In this document: piece after piece, positions 35,738 to 47,093 of the stretch
Numbering within the stretch: the stretch's first letter is position 1
Layout of the letters: every line of letters starts with the position of its first letter
Source of the DNA: Dendrocalamus latiflorus
Taxonomy: Eukaryota > Streptophyta > Magnoliopsida > Poales > Poaceae
Direction of reading: 5' to 3'
Length of the DNA: 64,000 nucleotides
NCBI GenBank assembly: GCA_017311315.1
Contig: CM029658.1
Coordinates: 27,266,629-27,330,628 of the forward strand
Notes under the pieces: generated by a model
Told to the model about the DNA's origin: nothing
What the model saw: only the letters and a program-made list of their open reading frames with translations
Database searches by the model: none
Translations under genes and position numbers: made by a program

Positions 35738-35869
35738 GAGCATCCGAAGCTGTCCAATCTCCTCCAAGGCTCTAGCATAGGTAACTGCCATAGCCTGAGT
35801 GAGTTGCACCTGGTGTGACAGTCGGGGGTCGTCTGCAGGGATATCGAAAGGCTCCGGGTAGCTCTGTCA
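35738..35869 (-). repeat. Misplaced internal leader fragment (recombination scar)
   Basis: Nearly identical to 43585-43712, the region between primer site and gag of the chromovirus at 35870-47093, but here it lies outside that element's left LTR. It encodes the start of the extra ORF (QLTQAMAVTYARALEEIGQLRML). It is joined directly to LTR position equivalent to 44511, so about 0.8 kb (primer site plus LTR end) is missing. Confidence 0.85.
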
Positions 35870-38412
35870 TCCGCAGAAGGGTTAAATCCACCCAGTCCGA
35901 AGCCCCCTCTTGCGCCATATGAGTACAGTAAATCCCTGTCCCTCGCTGTGGATAACCAGTAAATCCCTGGCACCCACTTTCCACTAGTGGCACCTAAACT
36001 AAACTATCATGATTTAATCAGCTAGGTCGTACCCATATAGACTTGGGGTTGTACGGTAGTGCTCAGTTTGGACAATCACAAGCGTCGGTCCTTAATCGAC
36101 TAGGGCGGAACATACACTTTACAAGATCTCGTGCTTGCCGCACCAACCCAAACCAACCATCCGCCCCAGTCTAAACCAACTTTCACATTTTATTTATTTT
36201 TAAAAGCACAGTGGCAACACCAGTCACCACTTATTTCTAAATACAAATACCAGTTGAATGAAATATGATTTCCCATTCCATAGTTACAAAAGAATTAAAT
36301 AGCATGACTAAGCATTTTACTACCGTTCTAATATTACCAAAGGATTACGTAATTCTCATTATCGAGACAAAGGTGATACTAGGGTTACAAGGGTACATGG
36401 CATTCAAGTTCAATTGAGGGCATAACAAGGTTGGATTAACTAATGCCGTAATACCAAAACTAGAGTTCTAAGTAAATAGCGATGCACATAAATTTAAAAT
36501 AATTAAAAATGACCAAAGGAGACTTGCCTTCTTGCACACTCTCTGGGTCTTCTTGCTGCAGAGTGGAGAGATCTTCGGCAACGGTGGAATCTACGCGCGA
36601 AAAGATAAACGAACAAAGCAAATAAATACAAGCAAAAATTCAAATAAAATTCAAAAATTCAAAAAGAGGGTATATTTGGATAGATTATGATTTTAGACAA
36701 ATTTAGAAATTTGAACGGCTCAAGTTGGAGTTAAAATGAGAAAGTTATGCTCATTTGAAAATCTCAGTTTGGATAAATCCATAAATTATTAAATTTCTGA
36801 CAGGTGAGACCCACTTGACAGAATTTACATTTTATTCTTTTTCTTTTATGATTTTTCTCTGAGTCTATGACAGGTGGGACCCACATGGCAGTGACCCTAC
36901 TGCTTGGTCTCTGACCAGTGGGACCCCTCTGTCAGTGGCCACCGGAGCTATTGGCCACTGACATGTGGGACCATAGGGGCTCTGGACCCACACGCCAGCG
37001 GCAGTACTGACAGGCGGGGCCCAGATGTCAGCCAGCCCACAGACCGATGGCGGCCGACGGGTGGAGCCCATCTGTCAGTGCGGAAAATAAAAGAATTGGC
37101 TCAACCTCAGCGTGCGGAGCCGGGGGCTCGAACACGCATCGAGGGAGCCAGGGGGAAAGAGTATACCTTTTGAGGTACCTGCTAGAGTGGGCCGGGCAGA
37201 GGTAGACGGGGACGGCGGTGCCGGCAGCGAGGGGTGGCCGGAGGGGTTCGGGGGAAGTCCAAAACGCGTCCCTGGTGCAGAGGAGGTGCCGACGACGAGG
37301 TCGGTGGGGGTTCGGCGACGAGCGGAGGTGGCCAGCGACGAGGAGGAGTGGCGTCGCAGCTCGGGTGCTCCGGTGCGACGGCGTTCCGGTGGCAGGGAGG
37401 CTCGGCCAAGGGGTCGGGGAGCTTCGCACGAGCGCGGGGATGCTCGGGGTGGCGGCGGCGGGCTCTGGGGAGGACCGGGGCGGCGGCGATTGCTCGCCGG
37501 AGTGTGGCGGAGCTCAGAGAGGGAGGGAGCACGGTGGCGGGTTGCTAGGGTGCTCGGGGAAGGAGGGGGAGAGCAGCGGGAGGTTGGGCGGAGGGAGGCG
37601 AAGCCGAGGGGGGCTTTTATAGGGGCGGAGAGGAGCGGGGCGTTTTAATTGATCGCCGGAGATCTCGGTGACCGTCGGTGATTTGGGTGGAGGAAACGGA
37701 AAGGAGCGGGTGAGGAGGGAAAGGGGGCGCGAAGATTGGGGGATTTGGTCGCGACGGTTTCCAAACCGGAGAGAAGCGGGCGAGTAAAGGCCGGGTTCGG
37801 CGCGGAAACGGTCGGCCGGACCAAAGAAGGAAAGCGGGGGAGAGAAGAATGGAAGGAGGCGCGCGGAAGGGGAAGAAGGGCCTGACAGGCAGGCCCGGGC
37901 GGCAGCGGGAGTGGGGGCGCGGGCGGCTAACGAGCGGGGCCCGTGGGCGGTGTGGCGCGCATCGGGCCAGCCAGGTGGCGGCCCGAGAGGCGGGGAAGGC
38001 GGGGCTGATGGATGGCAGGGAGAGCGGCGACGTGGGCAGTATCTGGCCATCCACGTGGCAGCTGGAGGGGAGGAGAGGGTTTTGTTTTTATTTTTATGAT
38101 TTGATTTTGATTTTCAGAAAAGACTAGGAAATTAATTAAGCCTCAGAAAAATATGAAAATACCTCCAAAAATTCCAGGAAAATTCACAGAAGCTCCTGGT
38201 GACATTTTGGACATAATAAAAATATTTCCAACTAATGTTGGTATTTTAATTTTTAAACTTAAAATTCTTTTTAAATTTTAAAAATAGGTTTTAATCTCTA
38301 GAAAACTCAGAAAACCAAATAAAATTCAAATAAATACAGACAAAATTCAAATACTATGAAATAATTAATTTGAAATTAAAATTTTCAGAAATCAAATTTT
38401 TGGGATGTTACA
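35870..38412 (-). repeat. Left LTR (truncated), about 2.5 kb
   Basis: Matches 44511-47093 and ends GGGATGTTACA at 38412; the first ~680 bases are missing at the scar. It contains the ACTTGCCTTC block at 36521 and on the minus strand a TATAAAAG promoter box at about 37617. GC-rich ORFs at 36865-38050 are in this LTR and are not genes. Next to it on the right is a degenerate polypurine tract (AAGGCGGTAGG on the minus strand). Confidence 0.9.
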
Positions 38413-38423
38413 AACCTACCGCC

Positions 38424-41400
38424 TTAGAAATAATCTCGACCCCGAGATTCGGACGGACTGGGAAAAAGACTAGGGAACTCTGCTCTTAGATCCTCTTCAC
38501 GCTCCCAAGTTGCTTCTGATTCAGAATGGTTGCTCCACTGCACTTTACAGAATTTGATGACCTTGCTTCGCGTGCAACGCTCTGCTTCATCCAATATCTT
38601 GACTGGGTACTCTGGATATGTTAAGTTCTCCTTCAAGTTCACTTCTTCTAGAGGCATCTGCTCTTCTGGCACTCTGAGATATTTCCTTAGCTGAGACACA
38701 TGGAAGACATCGTGCACATTCGACAACTGAGGCGGGAGCTTCAATTGGTAAGCAACTTCTCCTCTTTTTGCTATAACAGGAAATGGTCCAATGAACCTAG
38801 GAGCAAGCTTTCCACTGACTCCGAAACGTCGCATTCCTTTGAGTGGTGACACTTTCAGATACACATGATCTCCAGGTACAAATTCTAACGCTCTTCGACG
38901 ATTGTCCGCATAACTTTTCTGTCTAGTTTGTGCCGTTTTTAATCTGTCCCGAATTAGTCAAACTTGTTCTTCTGCTTGCTTCAAAACATTTGGTCCAAAC
39001 ACTTGTCCTTCTCCTGTTTCTTTCCAATACAACGGTGTCCTGCATTTTCGGCCATACAAAGCTTCAAATGGAGACATTTGTAAGCTGGATTGATAACTGT
39101 TGTTATAGGAAAACTTTGCATAGGGCAAGCTTTGGTCCCAACTAGTCTTATTTGCTAAGACACAAGCTCTCAACATGTCTTCCAAAATTTGATTTACTCT
39201 TTCTGTTTGTCCATCTGTCTGCGGATGATATGCTGTGCTGAAATTTAGATTTGTGCCCAAAAGTCCATGCAACTTCTGCCAAAATCTCGAAGTGAATTGA
39301 GATCCTCGATCTGACACAATCTTCTTTGGAACTCCATGTAAACACACGATTCTTGACATGTATAGCTCTGCGAGTCTATCTCTAGAGTAAGTGGTCTTTA
39401 CTGGAATGAAATGTGCGACTTTTGTCAGACGATCCACAATAACCCAAATTGAATCATGCCCTGATTTTGTTCTTGGTAATCCAGTTATGAAATCCATACC
39501 AATTTCTTCCCATTTCCACTCAGGTATCTGCAAAGGTTGCAAAAGTCCTGCGGGTCTCTGATGTTCAGCCTTGATCCGTTGGCACACATCACACAAAGCT
39601 ACACACTCCGCAATTTCTCTTTTCATACTTGACCACCAATATCTTTCTTTGAGATCTTGGTACATCTTTGTACTTCCAGGGTGAATCGAATATCCAGATT
39701 CATGAGCTTCCTTCAAAATTAACTCCTTTATTTCTTTTTTTCAGGTACAACAATCCTTTTTCCAAACCAGATGATTTCTTCTTCATCTTCTGAAAATCCT
39801 GGTGCTTTACCTTGCTTCATGTTATCTTTGATTTCCTGGACATACTTGTCCTCTTTTTGAGCTGCCTTGATTTGGTCTTCTAAAGTTGGTTGAACTTCCA
39901 AAGTAGCTAGAAATCCTTCTTCTACTACTTCTAAATTGAGCCGTTGGAATTCTTCTTGAAGTGCAGGCATACTGTCTTTAATTCACAGTTTATTACAGTA
40001 ACTCTTTCTGCTCAAGGCATCAGCTACTACATTAGCCTTTCCTAGATGGTAATGTATTCCAACATCGTAATCTTTTATTAACTCAAGCCATCTTCTTTGC
40101 CTCATATTGAGATCGGGTTGGGTAAATATATACTTCAAACTTTTGTGATCCATGTAGATCTCACACGATTGCCGATCAAATAATGCCTTCATATCTTTAG
40201 AGCATGCACAACGACAGCTAGCTCTAAATCATGGGTTGGATAATTCTCCTCATGGGGTCGCAATTGCCTTGAAGCATAGGCTACTACCTTTCCTTCTTGC
40301 ATCAGAACATAGCCTAGTCCTTGCCTTGATGCATCACAGAAGACTTCAAAATCCTTTCTAATATCCGGAAGTATTAACACTGGTGCAGAAGTTAACCTCT
40401 TTTTCAGCTCTTGAAAACTATCCTCACACGATTTACTCCATTCAAACTTCTTCTCCTTCTTTAGCAACTGGGTGAGAGGTCTTACAAGCTTGGAGAAACT
40501 TTCAATAAAGCGACGATAATAACCGGCCAATCCTAGAAAACTTCTGATCTTGGATACTGATTTTGGTTGCGTCCAATTAAGCACATCATTTACTTTTTCG
40601 GGATCTACGGACACTCCTCCTGCAGAAAGCACATGACCCAAGAAAGCTACTTTCTTCAACCAGAACTCACACTTGCTAAACTTGGCATACAACCGGTGTT
40701 CTCTGAGCTTTTCCAAAATTATCCTCAAATGTTCTGCATGCTCTTCCTCATTCCGGGAGTATATCAAAATATCATCAATGAATACTACCACAAACCTATC
40801 CAAATATTCCATGAATACCTTATTCATCAGATTCATGAAATATGCTGGGGCATTTGTTAGGCCAAAGGACATCACTGTAAACTCATACAGTCCATAGCGA
40901 GTAGCAAAAGCGGTTTTTGGTATATCTTCTGGTTTTATCTTCAATTGATGGTAACCTGATCGAAGATCAATCTTAGAGAAGGCACATGAACCTTTTAACT
41001 GATCAAATAAATCATCTATTCGGGGCAAAGGGTACTTGTTCTTAATTGTCACATCATTCAAGGATCGATAGTCCACACACATGCGAAGACTGCCATCTTT
41101 CTTCTTCACTAGTAGCACTGGTGCTCCCCAAGGCGAAGAACTTGGTCTTACAAAACCTTTTTCTTGCAGTTCCTGAATTTGCTTCTTAACTTCGGCCAAG
41201 TCGTTTGCAGGCATACGATAGGGTCTCTTGGAAATCGGGGCTGTACCAGGTACCAGATTGATAACAAATTCAATTTCTCTGTCTGGCGGCATTCCTGGCA
41301 AATCTTCAGGGAATACATCTGGGCATTCATTTACTATAGGTACCTTATCCAGGGTTACTCCCTTCAAACTGTTCAACCCACACCTATTCTGAGAAGATGT

Positions 41401-42012
41401 GTTTGACTTATACCTTACTTGGATTCCATCCGAGTTGGTAATAGTAACAGCACGATCGGCACAATCTATCTGCCCTTTATACTTGGTTAACCAATCCATA
41501 CCAAGTATTACATCAAAGCTCTTGGGGTCTATTATAATAAGGTTCGCTAGGAATTTAACTCCATTTATATCTACAGTTGCGCTAGGGCAAACTGTGTTAG
41601 TCCTCATTTCCTTCCCAGGTGATTGGACTAGCATGGGGTTCTTTAGCAAACGCACATCCCAATTGTATCTTTCAACAAAATCTTTTGACACAAAAGAATG
41701 CGAAGCTCCAGAATCAAATAATGCTGATGCAGGTACTGAGTTGATAAGAAATTTACCCAGAACTATGTCGGGTGCATCCTGAGCTGCTTCTGCAGTAACA
41801 TGATTAAGATGTCCTCTGCTCATCGCCTGCGGTGTCCTTGGAGTTTGAGGTGTTCCACGGCCTTGACCTGTAGTTGGAGCTCGTGCTGGTGTAGTCCCCA
41901 AGTTGAAACGAACAGGGGTCACAGCCGGGCGCTTCTGAGGACAGTTGTTGGCATAATGTCCCATGTTCTTGCAGTTGAAACATCGCACTCCTACTGCTGA
42001 AGTCCTGTTCTA
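38424..42012 (-). pseudogene. Gypsy pol (protease, RT, RNase H, integrase, chromodomain), broken
   Basis: In element order: knuckle CFNCKNMGHYANNC, protease LFDSGASHSFVSKDF, RT with VDYRSLNDVTIKNKYPLPRI and the catalytic FIDDILIYS, RNase H with FCDASRQGLGYVL and MDHKSLKYIFTQ, integrase HHCC finger, core with GMDFITGLP, VSDRGSQFTS and TERVNQ, and a chromodomain with CKVQWSNHSESEATWE. Breaks: stops at 42010 (before the knuckle), 40189 (end of RT/RNase H block), 39983 and 38955, with frame changes near 40165 and at an A-run near 39740. The order and spacing are otherwise those of a normal pol. Five segments of open frame result, none able to give a full enzyme set. Confidence 0.92.
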
Positions 42013-42898
42013 CTGTAGTTGGCCTCCATTGCTTACTTGAGGAGCTTGTGGATTTGGGCGAGGTCCTGCAAATGGCGACCTAGGCACACTTGGTTCTGAG
42101 GGCCTATTGAACTGGGGTGGATTAGGACGAAAATGAGAACTGCTTGCTCCCTGCTGAGCTTGAAACTTCCTTTTCCGAGTCTCATACAGTTGACGTTGAG
42201 CATCTTCTTGAATAAGAGCCTTGTTCACCATGTGTTGGAACGTTGGATAATCGTTGGACACCAACTGCACCTTGAGGTTGGGATCAAGTCCTTGCATGAA
42301 CCTTCAGATCTTTGTTGACTCCGATGCAACATCCTCTGGGGCATACCTGGATAGTTGGGTGAACCTATTCAGGTACTCCGAAACGCTAAGGTTTCCTTGC
42401 TGCAGTTTGTGAAACTCCCTCTTCTTCATTTCCATTATGCCCATAGGAATATGTGCGGTGCGAAAAGCTTCAACAAATTCAGCCCATGTGATAGCTTGCA
42501 CATCTTGATGGGCAGCGCAATAATTTTCCCACCAATTAGCAACTATTCCTTTAAGCTGATGAGCTGCATACAACACCTTTTCATGATCACTGCATTGAGC
42601 TAGGATCAACTTCTTCTCCACATCCTTAATCCAATCATCTGCCTCCAATGGATCCACTGAACTGGCGAAAGTAGGAGGTCTTGTTCTCATAAACTCTCCC
42701 AACTTAGACTGCGGTGCTTGGTTTGTTGCATGCGGAACTTGTTGCACTTGATTCTGAGCAAGGGCTTGTAGGAGTTGCAGTTGCATAGCCATCATCTGCT
42801 CCAAGTTGGGGGCTTGAGCAGGAGGTGGTGGAATGTTGTTATCTGGCTGGGCATTGGCATCACGGCTACTGCCAGGGTTGCTCCTTGTGTTCACCATC
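42010..42898 (-). pseudogene. Gypsy gag, one internal stop
   Basis: The likely start is MVNTRSNPGSS at 42898. The core has DPLEADDWIKDVEKKLILAQC, WWENYCAAHQDVQAITWAEF and SEYLNRFTQLSRYAPED. A TGA at 42304 interrupts the frame, which then continues unchanged with RFMQGLDPNLK to the next stop at 42010, just before the zinc knuckle. The Asn- and Gln-rich N-terminal section is usual for this family. Confidence 0.9.
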
Positions 42899-43167
42899 TG
42901 AAGCGGTTCTGGGGACAGCAAAAGATAAGAGGGAACTAGCACATGTAAGAGATTTAGGGGGAAACTAAACAACATCCCAAACCAACACACAAGAAAGAAG
43001 CAAGCAACAACTTAGAAGAAACTTATATTGAAATCAAAATAGTTTTAGGAATAGCTGTACCACAAGTGCACAAAGGCTTGGTACAGTCCATCTAGCACAC
43101 CAAAACAAAATATAAAACGTTCTAAAGACGTAGACATTTATTTGGGTACTACTGACTCAACCGACTA

Positions 43168-43653
43168 CTAATCCTCCAAGATGATGCGCTCCTCGAGATC
43201 CTCCTCTGGGTCCTCCTCGTGCTCGTCCACGTGGTGCCGCGAACAATCACACGCGGTCGTAACGCGAGAATGGGAACGATTACGACTGGAGGCAGTCGAC
43301 CGCGAACAAGAGCGAGAACGGGATAGTCTGCGCTTTCTGCTGGGGTCGCCGATGTCGATGACGGGTAGTGGACTAGGGCGCCGCACACTCTTGCGCGCCG
43401 TGAGCATAGTGCGGGGTCCCAAACGTCGAGTCGGCGCCTGGTTGTTGGGGATGACGGCTGGTACGGGCGAAGATGGCGTGTAGTCAGCTGTAGCTCTGAG
43501 ACATCCCAGCTCGAACTCTGCTGCCTGGCTCTGGCGAAGCTGTGCCCGAAGAGTGTCGGAGTGCTGGTAGCTGGAAGTGAGGAGCATCCGAAGCTGTCCA
43601 ATCTCCTCCAAGGCTCTAGCATAGGTAACTGCCATAGCCTGAGTGAGCTGCAC
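43168..43653 (-). CDS. Extra ORF between primer site and gag, helical N-terminus and Ser/Arg-rich C-terminal half
   Basis: 161 codons from the first usable start, in the same sense as gag and ending 270 bases before the gag start. Residues 1-55 (QLTQAMAVTYARALEEIGQLRM, then LRAQLRQSQAAEFELG) look helical. Residues about 105-135 are rich in RS/SR pairs (RLSRSRSCSRS), and the tail is acidic (DEHEEDPEEDLEE). The frame stays open upstream into FDIPADDPRLSHQV. No stop interrupts it although gag and pol of the same element carry several, which may hint at later constraint or chance. I do not recognise a named domain. A second fragment of the same ORF lies in the scar at 35738-35869. A role in RNA handling is only a guess from the RS content. 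Confidence 0.5.
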   Translation of the reverse strand: MQLTQAMAVTYARALEEIGQLRMLLTSSYQHSDTLRAQLRQSQAAEFELGCLRATADYTPSSPVPAVIPNNQAPTRRLGPRTMLTARKSVRRPSPLPVIDIGDPSRKRRLSRSRSCSRSTASSRNRSHSRVTTACDCSRHHVDEHEEDPEEDLEERIILED

Positions 43654-43810
43654 CTGGTGTGACAGTCGGGGGTCGTCTGCAGGGATATCGAAAGGCTTCG
43701 GGTAGCTCTATCCTGCTCGAGGAGCGATGAAGAAACAAAAGGGTGACTGATGCACAACATCCTTGTGCATGTGGCACAAATCCGCTATGGCAAGGTGAGC
43801 TAGTCAAATT

Positions 43811-43823
43811 GGCTCTAATACCA
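43811..43823 (-). promoter_or_regulatory. Primer-binding site
   Basis: TGGTATTAGAGCC on the minus strand, one mismatch from the usual initiator-methionine tRNA site, four bases from the LTR. Confidence 0.85.
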
Positions 43824-43827
43824 TCTC

Positions 43828-46800
43828 TATCGGGACCCCGGATTTTCGAATCCGGACCCTCTGTGTATTACAGCACTAGTCCCAGATCAAAACTAGTGCA
43901 CACAGTCAAACAGAAATGATTACATCACCAAGTATGCCTTATTACAATAATAGAGTACTGACCGAAAGGTCTCATTATTACAAATGAGGTTTCAAGACCT
44001 CGCACACAGGAAACACAGCGGATGCAGAAGATAAATCCAGCGAAGACCCATCAATACGCCACAGGCAATTGACTGGGGAAGCGCGACCTAGTACTCCGGG
44101 AATCCTTCGTCGAATCCACAAGCGAAGTAGTCGTAGTCTCCATCTTGAGCCTCATATTCTTCTGAGTTGATTTTAAGTGCAGCATGTGAGTACATAAAGT
44201 TTACATCCACCCACACTGGCTCCAACCGCCAGGATCCCTTCCGAGAGTTCCCTCCACTCTCAGAATACAAAACTTTGTTTTAAAATGAAAACCAAAGATC
44301 TACCATGTGAATGCATTCCTTGCCCGCCCTTGACCGTGGGCGTGGCTATTCGAATAGTTAGACACTCTGCAGAGGTTGTACAACTTTACCCCCAAGAGAT
44401 AAATTATCTTAACAGTCACCACGCTTCCTTTGGCATGAGACACAGATAAGATATCACAAAGCCTTTTCCTCACTCTAGTATAGCTAGACACCACCCGCTG
44501 AGGTTTTACCGCAGAAGGGTTAAATCCACCCAGTCCGAAGCCCCCTCTTGCGCCATATGAGTACAGTAAATCCCTGTCCCTCGCTGTGGATAACCAGTAA
44601 ATCCCTGGCACCCACTTTCCACTGGTGGCACCTAAACTAAATTATCATGATTTAATCAGCTAGGTCGTACCCATATAGACTTGGGGTTGTACGGTAGTGC
44701 TCAGTTTGGACAATCACAAGCGTCGGTCCTTAATCGACTAGGGCGGAACATACACTTTACAAGATCTCGTGCTTGCCGCACCAACCCAAACCAACCATCC
44801 GCCCCAGTCTAAACCAACTTTCACATTTTATTTATTTTTAAAAGCACAGTGGCAACACCAGTCACCACTTATTTCTAAATACAAATACCAGTTGAATGAA
44901 ATATGATTTCCCATTCCATAGTTACAAAAGAATTAAATAGCATGACTAAGCATTTTACTACCGTTCTAATATTACCAAAGGATTACGTAATTCTCATTAT
45001 CGAGACAAAGGTGATACTAGGGTTACAAGGGTACATGGCATTCAAGTTCAATTGAGGGCATAACAAGGTTGGATTAACTAATGTCGTAATACCAAAACTA
45101 GAGTTCTAAGTAAATAGCGATGCACATAAATTTAAAATAATTAAAAACATTTCTCAAACATAGGTTCAAAATGATCAAAGGAGACTTGCCTTCTTGCACA
45201 CTCTCTGGGTCTTCTTGCTGCGGAGTGGAGAGATCTTCGGCAACGGTGGAATCTACGCGCGAAAAGATAAACGAACAAAGCAAATAAATACAAGCAAAAT
45301 TCAAATAAAATTAAAATAAAATTCAAAATTTTGAACGGCTCAATTTGGAGTTAAAATGAGAAAGTTATGCTCATTTGAAAATCTCAGTTTGGATAAATCC
45401 ATAAATTATTAAATTTCTGACAGGTGGGACCCACTTGACAGAATTTACATTTTATTCTTTTTCTTTTATGGTTTTTCTCTAAGTCTATGACAGGTGGGAC
45501 CCACATGGCAGTGACCCTACTGCTTGGTCTCTGACCAGTGGGACCCCTCTGTCAGTGGCCACCGGAGCTATTGGCCACTGACATGTGGGACCATAGGGGC
45601 TCTGGACCCACACGCCAGCGGCAGTACTGACAGGCGGGGCCCAGATGTCAGCCGGCCCACAAACCGATGGCGGCCGACGGGTGGAGCCCATCTGTCAGCT
45701 CGAAAAATAAAAGAATTAGCTCAACCTCAGCGTGCAGAGCCGGGGGCTCAAACGCGCACCGAGGGAGCTAGGGGGAAAGAGTAACGGTGCTAGCCAGTCG
45801 GCCGCTCGGGTGTTGCTTACCCATATAACCCATATAGGGTAGGTATACCTTTTGAGGTATCTGCTGGAGGGGGTCGGGTAGAGGTAGACGGGGATGGCGG
45901 TGCCGGCGGCGCGTTGTGGCCGGAGGGGTTCGGGGGAAGTCCAAAACGCGTCCCTGGTGCAGAGGAGGTGCCGACGGCGAGGTCGGTGGGGTTCGACGAC
46001 GAGTGGAGGCGGCCGGCGACGAGGAGGAGCGGAGTTGCAGCTTGGGTGGTCCGGTGCGATGGCGTTTCGGTGGCGGGGAGGCTTGGCCAAGGGGTCGGGG
46101 AGCTTCGCACGAGCGCGGGGATGCTCGGGGTGGCGGCGTCGGGCTCTGCGGAGGACCGGGGCGGCGGCGATTGCTCGCCGGAGTGTGGCGGAGCTCGGAG
46201 AGGGAGGGAGCACGGTGGCGGGGCGCTAGGGTGCTCGGGTAAGGAGGGGGAGAGCAGCGGGAGGTTGGGCGGAGGGAGGCGAAGCCGAGGGGGGCTTTTA
46301 TAGGGGCGGAGAGGAGCGGGGCGTTTTAATTGCTCGCCGGAGATCTCGGTGATCGGCGGTGATTTGGGTGGAGGAAAAGGAAAGGATGGGGTGAGGAGGG
46401 AAAGGGGGCGCGGAGATTGGGGGATTCGGTCGCGGCGGTTTCCAAACCGGAGAGAAGCGGGCGAGTAAAGGCTGGGTTCGGCGCGGAAACGGTCGGCCGG
46501 AGCAAAGAAGGAAAGCGGGGGAGAGAAGAAAGGAAGGAGGCGCGCGGGAGGGGAAGAATGGCCTCACAGGCGGGCCCGGACGGTAGCGGGAGTGGGGGCG
46601 CGGGCGACTGACGGGCGGGGCCCACGGGCGGCGTGGCGCGCATTGGGCCAGCCAGGTGGCGGCCCGAGAGGTGGGGAAGGCGGGGCTGATGGATGGCAGG
46701 GAGAGCGGCGATGTGGGCGGTATCTGGCCATCCACGTGGCGACCGAAGGGGAGGGGAGGGTTTTGTTTTTATTTTTATGATTTGATTTTGATTTTCAGAA

Positions 46801-47093
46801 AAGACTAGGAAATTAATTAAGCCTCAGAAAAATATAAAAATACCTCCAAAAATAACAGGAAAATTCACAGAAGCTCCTGGTGACATTTTGGACTTAATAA
46901 AAATATTTCCAACTAATGTTGGTATTTTAATTTTTAAACTTAAAATTCTTTTTAAATTTTAAAAATAGGTTTTAATCTCTAGAAAACTCAGAAAACCAAA
47001 TAAAATTCAAATAAATCCAGACAAAATTAAAATACTTTAAAATAATTAATTTGAAATGAAATTTTTCAGAAATCAAATTTTTGGGATGTTACA
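43828..47093 (-). repeat. Right LTR, 3266 bp
   Basis: Begins TATCGGGACC (the usual first two bases TG appear as TA) and ends TGTTACA. It contains the GGCTATTCGAATAG block at 44343, the ACTTGCCTTC block at 45183 and a minus-strand TATAAAAG box at about 46304. GC-rich ORFs between 45485 and 46780 are not genes. Confidence 0.92.

Larger units (their letters stand above)
35870..47093 (-). mobile_element. Older Ty3/gypsy chromovirus, coding for all domains but degraded
   Basis: LTRs at 35870-38412 (truncated) and 43828-47093, a primer site at 43811-43823, gag from 42898, then protease, RT, RNase H, integrase and chromodomain down to 38424. The chromodomain and integrase type place it with Tekay-like chromoviruses. 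The LTR copies differ by substitutions and several indels, including a 67-bp block near 45784 absent at 37167, so it is clearly older than the element at 21899-32566. Five in-frame stops and at least two frameshifts disable it. It ends TGTTACA at 47093. Confidence 0.92.

Noticed and set aside
36865..38127. Many long overlapping ORFs on both strands in GC-rich DNA (also 45485-46780, 24947-26117 and 31311-32481)
   Set aside because: They are mirrored in both LTR copies, lack domains, and follow from rare stop codons in GC-rich LTR sequence.
42010..42012. Programmed gag-pol readthrough stop
   Set aside because: The stop lies before the gag zinc knuckle, and four other stops interrupt the same polyprotein.
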